Positions 1 through 4,406 of a DNA stretch of 7,169 nucleotides are shown one piece after another. Where the stretch lies: positions 1 to 7,169 of the forward strand of contig CAZIRB010000108.1 of NCBI GenBank assembly GCA_964541695.1. The letters run 5' to 3'. How positions within the stretch are numbered: the stretch's first letter is position 1; each line of letters opens with the position of its first letter. The notes under the pieces were generated by a model. That model was not told the DNA's origin, did not search any database, and was given only the letters and a program-made list of their open reading frames with translations. The position numbers and the translations under genes were made by a program. This DNA comes from CAZKGE01 sp964541695 (GTDB lineage Bacteria; Bacillota; Clostridia; Christensenellales; CAG-138).

Positions 1-41
1 CCTTAGGAGGCGAACGCTCTATCCTGCTGAGCTACGGGAAC
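1..41 (-). tRNA. tRNA-Arg (anticodon CCT), 5' half, cut by window start
   Basis: Read on the minus strand, the sequence gives a 7-nt acceptor 5' strand (GTTCCCG), TA at positions 8-9, a D arm with GCTC pairing GAGC around the loop AGCAGGATA, and an anticodon loop CTCCTAA whose anticodon CCT reads the arginine codon AGG. The 3' half, including the T arm and acceptor 3' strand, lies outside the window. One oddity is visible: with the standard alignment, position 30 is G and position 40 (window base 1) is also G, so the anticodon stem would have a mismatch unless the loop is 8 nt. The gene has its own promoter about 100 bp upstream and may also receive read-through from the hydrolase gene, because no terminator is seen between them. 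Identity rests on the D arm and anticodon loop only. Confidence 0.87.
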
Positions 42-140
42 ATGTGGTCTTTTTGTCTGGCACGTTTTTTCTGCGGTTAGCGGGTTTGCTCACGCGCGGC
101 CGCGCGTCTCGGTCCGCGGGCCATATGGACGCCGCTTGTG

Positions 141-170
141 ATTATACCGGGGCGGCGGCGGAATTGTCAA
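141..170 (-). promoter_or_regulatory. Consensus sigma-70/sigma-A promoter for tRNA-Arg, inside the hydrolase 3' end
   Basis: On the minus strand, a perfect -35 box TTGACA (165-170) is followed by an 18-bp spacer and a perfect -10 box TATAAT (141-146). Transcription would start near 134, leaving a leader of roughly 90 nt before the tRNA 5' end at 41. The -35 box lies in the codons for Val-Asp-Asn near the hydrolase C-terminus, and the -10 box contains that gene's TAA stop codon. Strong consensus promoters are typical of stable RNA genes, which fits the tRNA target. The leader contains a 16-bp palindrome centred on GCGGCCGC (92-107), whose role, if any, is unknown. Confidence 0.82.
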
Positions 171-957
171 CCACGGCGGCGACAAATTCGGCGACATAGG
201 CGGCGACGGCCTCGCGCTCCGGGCCGTAGGTGCAGCCGTGCGGCGAATGCTCCATCAGCTTTTGCGTAAACGGCGCCTGGGTCAGCCGGTCGCGCAGGAT
301 CTTGTAGGTGCGCGGATGCACCTTGTCGTCGTAGGCCGCCTGAATCGCGAGCACCGGACAGCGGATATCGGGCAGGACGCGGATCAGCCGCCTGCGCAGG
401 CGGTCGAGATCGACGAGCTTTTTCGTCGCCATGCCGGAGAGCATGTTCGCGGCCGGGTCCGGCTCACGCAGTTCCGCGCGCTTTGCTTCGTAGCGCACGA
501 ACGGCGCAAAGAAGCTGACGCGCCGCGAGACGTTGAGAAACGGCATCATCACGACCGGCGGGCAGATCAGCACGAGGCCGGCAACCGGTTTTCTTGCCGC
601 AAGCAATCCCGAAAGCACGCCGCCCAGCGAAAGCCCGATCAGGACGATTTTTTCGCAGCCCTGCCCGGCCAGCCAGCCGTACGCGTCGAGCGCGCTCTGT
701 TCCCACTCCCCGCCCGTAGACGCGGCAAAATCGGCCGCTGTATTCCCGTGCCCCGCGATCATCGGGGCCGCCACGGTGTAGCCAGCGGCGACAAGCCTGT
801 CCGTCACGACGCGCACGTTGGCCGGCGTGCCGCCGATGCCGTGCAGCACGAGGCAGCCGACAGCGCTCCCGTTATGATAGACCGGCTTGTCCATCGGCCC
901 GAGCGTCACGCGCTCGAGCGCGACGCGCTTGTCCAGCCGGTACCCGAACAGATACAA
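142..957 (-). CDS. Alpha/beta hydrolase, Est30-like carboxylesterase/lipase family
   Basis: This 271-residue protein is a serine hydrolase, probably acting on carboxylic ester bonds of small lipids or esters in the cytoplasm; the substrate cannot be told from sequence. Visible motifs are an oxyanion-hole segment HGIGGTP (39-45), the nucleophile elbow GLSLGG with Ser110, an acid-bearing segment YDDKVHP (Asp210 or Asp211) and a terminal SPHG with His240, completing a Ser-Asp-His triad. No signal peptide or transmembrane segment is seen. The length is slightly above the roughly 250 residues of Est30-type enzymes because of an N-terminal extension. The start is TTG, preceded by a purine-rich AAAGGGGGG about 9 nt away; I see no ATG or GTG in frame just upstream, so TTG is the best choice, with Met22 a later alternative. 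The gene follows murC by 45 bp on the same strand and is probably co-transcribed with it. Its 3' end also carries the tRNA promoter. Confidence 0.85.
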   Translation of the reverse strand: MYLFGYRLDKRVALERVTLGPMDKPVYHNGSAVGCLVLHGIGGTPANVRVVTDRLVAAGYTVAAPMIAGHGNTAADFAASTGGEWEQSALDAYGWLAGQGCEKIVLIGLSLGGVLSGLLAARKPVAGLVLICPPVVMMPFLNVSRRVSFFAPFVRYEAKRAELREPDPAANMLSGMATKKLVDLDRLRRRLIRVLPDIRCPVLAIQAAYDDKVHPRTYKILRDRLTQAPFTQKLMEHSPHGCTYGPEREAVAAYVAEFVAAVVDNSAAAPV

Positions 958-1002
958 TCCCGCCTGCCCCCCTTTGCGGCCCGAATGCCGATCGAACCGG
1001 TT

Positions 1003-2364
1003 TTACAGAAGCTTCCGCGTCTGACGGTACACGTCGCCGGAGCCGACGGCGACGACCAGGTCGCCCGGCTGCCCGTTCTCGTCGAGCCACGCGCGGATAT
1101 TTTCGAACGTACCCAGGTACAGCGCGTTATCGGAGAACGCGTTGATGCCCGCGACCATGTCCCGCGCGTGCACCTCGCCCGTGTCCTGCTCGCGCCCCGG
1201 GTAGATGTCCGGCACGAGCACGGCGTCCGCGTCGGCAAAGCAGGTCACGTTCTTTGTAAACAGCGTCTTGGCGCGCGTAAAGCTGTTGCACTGGAACACG
1301 CAGAAAAGCCGGTTATGCGGCACGCGTGACGCCGCCTCGAGCGTGGCGCGGATCTCGTTCGGATGGTGGCCGTAGTCGTGATAGACCTTGACGCCGCCGC
1401 GCTCGCCGTAGTATTCAAACCTTCGCTTCGTGTTCGAAAACCGCGCCATCGCCTCCGCGTACACGGCAAACGGGATCCCGAGCGTCCGGCAAACCGCGCA
1501 CACGCCGAGCGCATTGACCACGTTGTGCGTACCCGGCACCGACAGATGCACGGTCCCCAGAAGCGTCCCACGCTCAAGCACGTCGAACGACGCGGCGCCG
1601 CGCTCGTCGAACCGGATGTTTTCCGCCGTGATATCACCCTGCGCCAGCCCGTAGGAGAACGTCTTTTTGCCGCAGCGCGCGGCCAGCGCGGCAACGCGCG
1701 CGTCGTCCGCGCACGCAAGCAGCACGCCGTCCGCCGGCAGGAGCGCGACGAACTTCTCAAACGCGCGCTCGATGTGCGCAATATCGCGAAAATAGTCGAG
1801 GTGGTCGTCGTCGATGTTGTTGATGAGCGCGATCGTCGGCCGGAGCGTTAAAAAGCTCTCGACGTACTCGCAGGCCTCCGTGATGAACAGCTCGTTGCCG
1901 CCCACGCGCACGCCGCCGCTCAAAAACTCCACATACCCGCCGACGTGCACCGTGGCGTTCGTGCCGGAAAGCTCGTTGACAAGCGCGAGCATAGACGTGA
2001 TCGTCGTCTTGCCGTGGCAGCCCGCGATAGCCACGACGCTGCCGAAACGGCCCGATATCTGCCCCAGCGCTACGCTGCGCTCGAGCTGCAAAATGCCGAG
2101 CGAGTCGGCAAGCACGCGCTCCGGATTGTCCTTTTTGATCGCGGCGGAGTAGATCACAATGTCCGCGTCGCGCACGTACTCGCCCGTGTGCCCCACGGAG
2201 TACGGGATGCCGGCCCTGTCCAGCGCCTCCGTAAACTGCGTCTTTTCCCGGTCCGAGCCCGTCACGGCGTGCCCCTGCGCCTGAAGAATCTGCGCGATTC
2301 CGTTCATGCTGCAGCCGCCGATGCCGATCAAATGGACGCGCCTGGCGTCGTCAATCTGTGCCAT
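1003..2364 (-). CDS. murC: UDP-N-acetylmuramate--L-alanine ligase
   Basis: MurC joins L-alanine to UDP-MurNAc using ATP, the first amino-acid step of cytoplasmic peptidoglycan precursor synthesis. The 453-residue protein shows the three Mur ligase domains in order: an N-terminal Rossmann domain with GIGG (14-17), a central ATPase domain with P-loop GCHGKTT (115-121), the EACEYVESF segment (163-171), NIDDDHLD (183-190) and GTHNVVNA (278-285), and a C-terminal domain with RRFE (314-317) and DYGHHP (330-335). These support catalytic competence. Deviations from common MurC sequences are Cys instead of Thr in the P-loop and FQCNSFTR (357-364) where FQPH-type motifs are usual. The start at 2364 is chosen because AAGGAG lies 6 nt upstream; an in-frame ATG at 2397 has no ribosome binding site and falls at the predicted transcription start. 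It is the first gene of a leftward unit with the hydrolase. Confidence 0.96.
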   Translation of the reverse strand: MAQIDDARRVHLIGIGGCSMNGIAQILQAQGHAVTGSDREKTQFTEALDRAGIPYSVGHTGEYVRDADIVIYSAAIKKDNPERVLADSLGILQLERSVALGQISGRFGSVVAIAGCHGKTTITSMLALVNELSGTNATVHVGGYVEFLSGGVRVGGNELFITEACEYVESFLTLRPTIALINNIDDDHLDYFRDIAHIERAFEKFVALLPADGVLLACADDARVAALAARCGKKTFSYGLAQGDITAENIRFDERGAASFDVLERGTLLGTVHLSVPGTHNVVNALGVCAVCRTLGIPFAVYAEAMARFSNTKRRFEYYGERGGVKVYHDYGHHPNEIRATLEAASRVPHNRLFCVFQCNSFTRAKTLFTKNVTCFADADAVLVPDIYPGREQDTGEVHARDMVAGINAFSDNALYLGTFENIRAWLDENGQPGDLVVAVGSGDVYRQTRKLL

Positions 2365-2402
2365 ACCCGCTCCTTTTTTATGAAACTTTCCCGACATGTT
2401 GT

Positions 2403-2431
2403 ATTATACGCCCGCCGTATACCTTGTGCAA
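2403..2431 (-). promoter_or_regulatory. Promoter of murC
   Basis: On the minus strand, TTGCAC (2426-2431) is followed by a 17-bp spacer and a perfect TATAAT (2403-2408). The predicted start of transcription is near 2396, giving a leader of about 30 nt that contains the AAGGAG ribosome binding site of murC. The -35 box matches the consensus only in its TTG, so the perfect -10 box carries most of the support. The position also settles the murC start codon in favour of 2364. Confidence 0.7.
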
Positions 2432-2481
2432 GCGCGGCCCTTTTTCAGTACTTTTACGCATAAAAAACAAAAAAGCAATTC

Positions 2482-2578
2482 CTGTATTTTGCGTTTTGCC
2501 CTATTAAGACGGCGCTGAAAGGGCAGACTATGATTGTGCGAACGGAATCTTTTCGTTCGCCGATTCCCCAAAATACAG
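2482..2578 (+). promoter_or_regulatory. Candidate structured leader of the small-protein unit
   Basis: Three nested inverted repeats suggest a three-way junction in RNA. The closing stem is CTGTATTTT (2482-2490) with AAAATACAG (2570-2578), 9 perfect pairs. Inside it is a stem TTTGCCCT (2495-2502) with AGGGCAGA (2520-2527), containing one G-U pair and a 17-nt loop. The third is a hairpin GCGAACGGAA (2538-2547) with TTTCGTTCGC (2551-2560), 10 pairs with one G-U and a 3-nt loop. An alternative helix GGAATC (2544-2549) with GATTCC (2562-2567) would exclude the last hairpin. The closing stem ends 2 nt before the AAGGAG ribosome binding site of the 41-residue gene, so folding could affect translation. 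I do not recognise a known riboswitch class. A weak caveat is a possible -10 box TATGAT at 2529-2534, which would start transcription inside the structure. Confidence 0.4.
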
Positions 2579-2591
2579 AAAGGAGAACCGT

Positions 2592-2717
2592 ATGCCGATT
2601 AACGAGGAAAAGAACTACGAGCAGCAGAGGCAGCGGCAGCAGCAGCAGCAACAGCAGCAACAGCAGCAGAAGCAGAAGCAGCAGCAGCAGCCCCGGGGCA
2701 ACGAGTACCAGTTTTGA
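2592..2717 (+). CDS. Small glutamine-repeat protein, 41 residues, function unknown
   Basis: I do not recognise this protein. It has a strong ribosome binding site (AGAAAGGAG, 5 nt before the ATG), good evidence of real translation despite its length. The sequence is MPINEEKNYE, then a 23-residue tract (residues 11-33) of 19 Gln interrupted by two Arg and two Lys, then PRGNEYQF. It has no membrane segment or signal peptide and would be hydrophilic, basic in the middle and probably disordered or coiled-coil-forming. The tract is encoded by 17 CAG and 2 CAA codons, so the gene contains a slippage-prone trinucleotide repeat. It is divergent from murC and is followed after a single base by the 51-residue gene, suggesting translational coupling. 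A spurious gene remains possible because of the low complexity, but the ribosome binding site, the coupled neighbour and the downstream terminator argue against that. Confidence 0.62.
   Translation: MPINEEKNYEQQRQRQQQQQQQQQQQKQKQQQQPRGNEYQF
2622..2690 (+). repeat. CAG trinucleotide microsatellite inside the 41-residue gene
   Basis: Twenty-three consecutive in-frame triplets comprise 17 CAG, 2 CAA, AGG, CGG and two AAG. The interruptions show it is not a freshly expanded pure repeat. Changes in copy number would alter the length of the glutamine tract without shifting the frame. Triplet tracts of this purity are uncommon in bacterial genes. Confidence 0.9.
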
Positions 2718-2718
2718 C

Positions 2719-2874
2719 ATGCCGTTTTTCATACGGCGGGCCAGACGGCCGGCGGCCGTAGAGCGCCGCTGGCCCGGAAAAAACGCTGGGGGAATCCTTT
2801 CGGACGTGCAGGGTAGCTATACCGGCACCGCCGAAAACGGGGGTCGTCCCGTACAGGATGCGGACGATCTGTAA
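2719..2874 (+). CDS. Small protein with C-terminal PVQDADDL, 51 residues, function unknown
   Basis: The protein starts MPFFIRRARR, has a strongly basic first 21 residues (Arg6, 7, 9, 10, 16, 17, Lys21), then SDVQGSYTGT (28-37) and an acidic tail PVQDADDL (44-51). From memory, small Clostridia proteins with a SYTGT-like segment and a PVQDADDL-like end are recurrent, which suggests a real conserved family, but I cannot verify this and know no function. No membrane segment or metal-binding motif is seen. The ATG follows the TGA of the 41-residue gene by one base and lacks a good ribosome binding site of its own, so reinitiation after the upstream gene is the likely mode of translation. The frame is also open upstream through the CAG tract, reading serines, but those residues have no start with a ribosome binding site. 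The gene ends 6 bp before an intrinsic terminator. Confidence 0.7.
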   Translation: MPFFIRRARRPAAVERRWPGKNAGGILSDVQGSYTGTAENGGRPVQDADDL

Positions 2875-2880
2875 GCAGGA

Positions 2881-2916
2881 GGCGAGGGCGGACGGAGTCC
2901 GCCTTCGCCGGTTTTT
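2881..2916 (+). terminator. Intrinsic terminator of the small-protein unit
   Basis: A 13-bp stem (2881-2893 with 2897-2909), containing one G-U pair and a 3-nt GGA loop, is followed by GG and five T (2912-2916). It lies 6 bp after the stop codon of the 51-residue gene and defines the end of the small transcription unit. Confidence 0.88.
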
Positions 2917-2937
2917 GGGAAGGAACGGATGGAAATA

Positions 2938-3131
2938 CGGCTTCTTTTCTTAAAAGAAAAGAAGCAAAAGAATTTTAGGAAAACACGCGATAAACTTGCT
3001 TTTTCAGAATGGGTTCTCAACGAAACCCTTCCAAGACAATTCGGGTTTCCAAAGGGGGTCTCCCCTTTGGCAGGGCGCGGGGCGGAGCCCCGCAATATTA
3101 AAACCCCGGCGGGGCGCATAACGCCCCGCCG
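2938..3131. repeat. Hairpin-rich non-coding stretch, candidate dispersed intergenic repeat
   Basis: This gene-free stretch holds a string of inverted repeats: a 12-bp stem with a 2-nt loop (2940-2965, arms GCTTCTTTTCTT and AAGAAAAGAAGC), GAAACCC/GGGTTTC (3022-3028 with 3043-3049), CCAAAGGGG/CCCCTTTGG (3049-3057 with 3062-3070), GCGGGGC/GCCCCGC (3077-3083 with 3087-3093) and CGGCGGGGCG/CGCCCCGCCG (3107-3116 with 3122-3131). The AT-rich left end and GC-rich right end, and the succession of hairpins, resemble dispersed intergenic repeats I associate with Clostridia genomes, but only one copy is in the window, so repetition is inferred, not shown. Open frames across it translate to low-quality sequence with no ribosome binding site and I consider them spurious. 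The rest of 2917-3173 shows nothing else I can name. Confidence 0.45.
3098..3131 (-). terminator. Intrinsic terminator of the PRK06851-type gene
   Basis: On the minus strand, a 10-bp GC-only stem CGGCGGGGCG/CGCCCCGCCG with a 5-nt loop is followed by GGG and then TTTTAATATT. It lies about 43 nt beyond the stop codon of the gene at 3174-4238. The T tract is short and interrupted, so termination may be incomplete. Confidence 0.65.
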
Positions 3132-3173
3132 CTCCCTCGTTCCTTTCGTTCTCTCCGCTCTCTCCGCTTTTGA

Positions 3174-4238
3174 TCATTCCACGGCTTCCATGATCCGGGT
3201 AAATACGCTTTCCAGCTTCGTAAAGTCCATCGCCTCCTCGTAGTACTGCTCGAGGTCGTCGTGCAATAGCTTTGCCGAGCGCACCTGGCGCGCGGCCTCC
3301 GCAATGAGCGACTCGGCGCGTATGGCAAAATCGCGCATCTCGGGCACGTCGACGGTCGGCGGCAGGGTCTTGGTGAACGGCCCGAGCGGCACGGTCGTGT
3401 CGCTCGCGGCGTTGTGGAACGCGTTGCAGGTCGTAAAGCCGGTGCCGAACTCCGGCAGGATCAGGTGCTCGATCTTTTCCGGCGTGGAGATCGAGCACGG
3501 GCAGGTAACGATATCGAGCCCGAGCGAGAGCGCGGTCGCGCGCAGCTGCGTGAGCAGGCAGTGCGAGAACGCGCCGAACTCGTCGGGAATGGCGTAGATC
3601 TTCTTGCACAGGACCTTGAGCGTATCGGCATAGAACAGCATCTCGCCGACGGACACGGCCGACAGCAGCCGCTTTTTCTCGCGGCCCGCGCCCTCGCTCT
3701 CCATGCCGCGGAAGAACGAGTGCGCAAACTCGTTGATCGCGTTGTGATCCACATATTTAGCCGCAATCTCGCGGTTCTTTTGCAAAAGCGCGTCCGCCGC
3801 GGCGATGCACGCGCCCGCGCGCGCGTGCCGCAGGGAGATGGCGTACGATAGATCCACGATCGTCTGCCTGTTTTTAAGCAGCAGCTTCTCGTCCCAGTAG
3901 TCCCCGAACTGCAGCATGCTCTCGCACGCGCCGGGGCAGAGCGGCTCGAGCGTGTGCGGCGCGGTGCCGTCGAGCACCGCGATTTTGGCCGCGTAGTCGA
4001 TGATCCCGTCGAGCGACTGCGGGTCGCTCGCACAGGGGATATACTCCACGCGGTCGCCGCGCGCGGTCAGCGCGCCGCCGACGCGCTTCATCAGCGAGCT
4101 CTTGCCCGTGCCCGGGCCGCCCTTGAGCAGAAAGAGCTTGACCCCCGAGTCCGCGCCCAGAAGCTGCTCAAATAAAGAACGGAAGCCGCTGCTCGTGTTG
4201 CTTCCGAGAATAAAGTTGATACGGTTTGCTGTTTTCAT
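3174..4238 (-). CDS. PRK06851-type P-loop ATPase with a degenerate second half
   Basis: This 354-residue protein belongs, by its sequence pattern, to the uncharacterised PRK06851 family of tandem P-loop NTPases; its role is not known. The N-terminal half has an intact Walker A motif GGPGTGKSS (40-48), then CASDPQSLDG (69-78) and a hydrophobic strand ending in Asp, AVLDGTAPH (87-95). The second half repeats this layout: CPCSISTPEKIEH (246-258) and a strand with TTCNAFH (269-275). Where its Walker A should be, it reads AIPDEFGAFSHCLL (216-229), which lacks the GxxxxGK[ST] signature, so it probably does not bind ATP in the usual way. A predicted helical region lies between. The start at 4238 is set by GGAGG 5 nt upstream; an upstream extension to 4388 would run through the divergent promoter region. 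It is transcribed alone, divergent from trxB, and no convincing promoter of its own is visible. Confidence 0.83.
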   Translation of the reverse strand: MKTANRINFILGSNTSSGFRSLFEQLLGADSGVKLFLLKGGPGTGKSSLMKRVGGALTARGDRVEYIPCASDPQSLDGIIDYAAKIAVLDGTAPHTLEPLCPGACESMLQFGDYWDEKLLLKNRQTIVDLSYAISLRHARAGACIAAADALLQKNREIAAKYVDHNAINEFAHSFFRGMESEGAGREKKRLLSAVSVGEMLFYADTLKVLCKKIYAIPDEFGAFSHCLLTQLRATALSLGLDIVTCPCSISTPEKIEHLILPEFGTGFTTCNAFHNAASDTTVPLGPFTKTLPPTVDVPEMRDFAIRAESLIAEAARQVRSAKLLHDDLEQYYEEAMDFTKLESVFTRIMEAVE

Positions 4239-4304
4239 AGTACCCTCCAAAAACCAAGATATACCCCATAGTATGTGGTGGCGAAAAATGGGTGTGCCTG
4301 CCCA

Positions 4305-4322
4305 AAAAGCGCGCGCGCTTTT
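4305..4322. repeat. 18-bp perfect palindrome between divergent genes
   Basis: AAAAGCGCGCGCGCTTTT is perfectly self-complementary, with a (GC)5 core flanked by A4 and T4. It lies in the 168-bp divergent interval between the PRK06851-type gene and trxB, immediately left of a second dyad that covers the trxB -35 box. It could be a regulator site; alternating GC of this kind can also adopt left-handed DNA. Confidence 0.6.
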
Positions 4323-4340
4323 CCGTTTCGTTGCAAACGG
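4323..4340. promoter_or_regulatory. Candidate operator dyad over the trxB -35 box
   Basis: CCGTTT (4323-4328) and AAACGG (4335-4340) form a perfect inverted repeat with a 6-bp centre. The trxB -35 box (4331-4336) lies within it, so a protein bound here would be expected to block RNA polymerase. It abuts the palindrome at 4305-4322 without a gap. The regulator, if any, is unknown. Confidence 0.4.
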
Positions 4341-4360
4341 GCGGCGCGTGCGTGTATAAT
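4331..4360 (+). promoter_or_regulatory. Promoter of the trxB-glmM-nth unit
   Basis: TTGCAA (4331-4336, 4 of 6 consensus) is followed by an 18-bp spacer and a perfect TATAAT (4355-4360). Transcription would start near 4367, giving a leader of about 40 nt. The -35 box resembles that of the murC promoter (TTGCAC). Confidence 0.75.
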
Positions 4361-4406
4361 GGGAGCGGAACGCGAATCTTAAAAGCATTGGATACGAGGT
4401 GCTGAC

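Noticed and set aside
1..141. tRNA gene as an attachment site for an integrated element
   Set aside because: No integrase, no phage or plasmid gene and no visible repeat of the tRNA sequence occur in the window; the neighbouring genes are housekeeping.
238..1329. Long open frame of 363 codons on the plus strand, antisense to the hydrolase and murC
   Set aside because: Its product is rich in Arg, His and Asp with no recognisable motif, as expected from the complement of GC-rich genes, and it spans the boundary of two well-supported genes.
2365..2397. In-frame N-terminal extension of MurC starting at 2397
   Set aside because: The ATG coincides with the predicted transcription start and has no ribosome binding site, while the ATG at 2364 has AAGGAG at good spacing.
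2529..2534. TATGAT as the -10 box of a plus-strand promoter for the small-protein unit
   Set aside because: Five of six bases match, but no good -35 box stands at 16-18 bp (TTAAGA is at 19 bp), and the start would fall inside the hairpin at 2538-2560. Kept only as a caveat.
2454..2732. Minus-strand frame encoding a run of leucines that resembles a transmembrane segment
   Set aside because: The leucines are the complement of the CAG tract (CTG repeats). The plus strand has the strong ribosome binding site and coupled downstream gene; the minus frame has neither.
2817..3243. Open frames on both strands across the hairpin-rich stretch
   Set aside because: They read through inverted repeats and terminators, have no ribosome binding sites, and look like the spurious proteins commonly predicted from intergenic repeats.
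4261..4300. Minus-strand promoter for the PRK06851-type gene (TATATC or TACTAT as -10 box)
   Set aside because: Each candidate matches only four of six bases and lacks a convincing -35 box at suitable distance.
4239..4388. In-frame N-terminal extension of the PRK06851-type protein starting at 4388
   Set aside because: It would cover the trxB promoter and palindromes, the added residues look non-coding, and GGAGG precedes the ATG at 4238.
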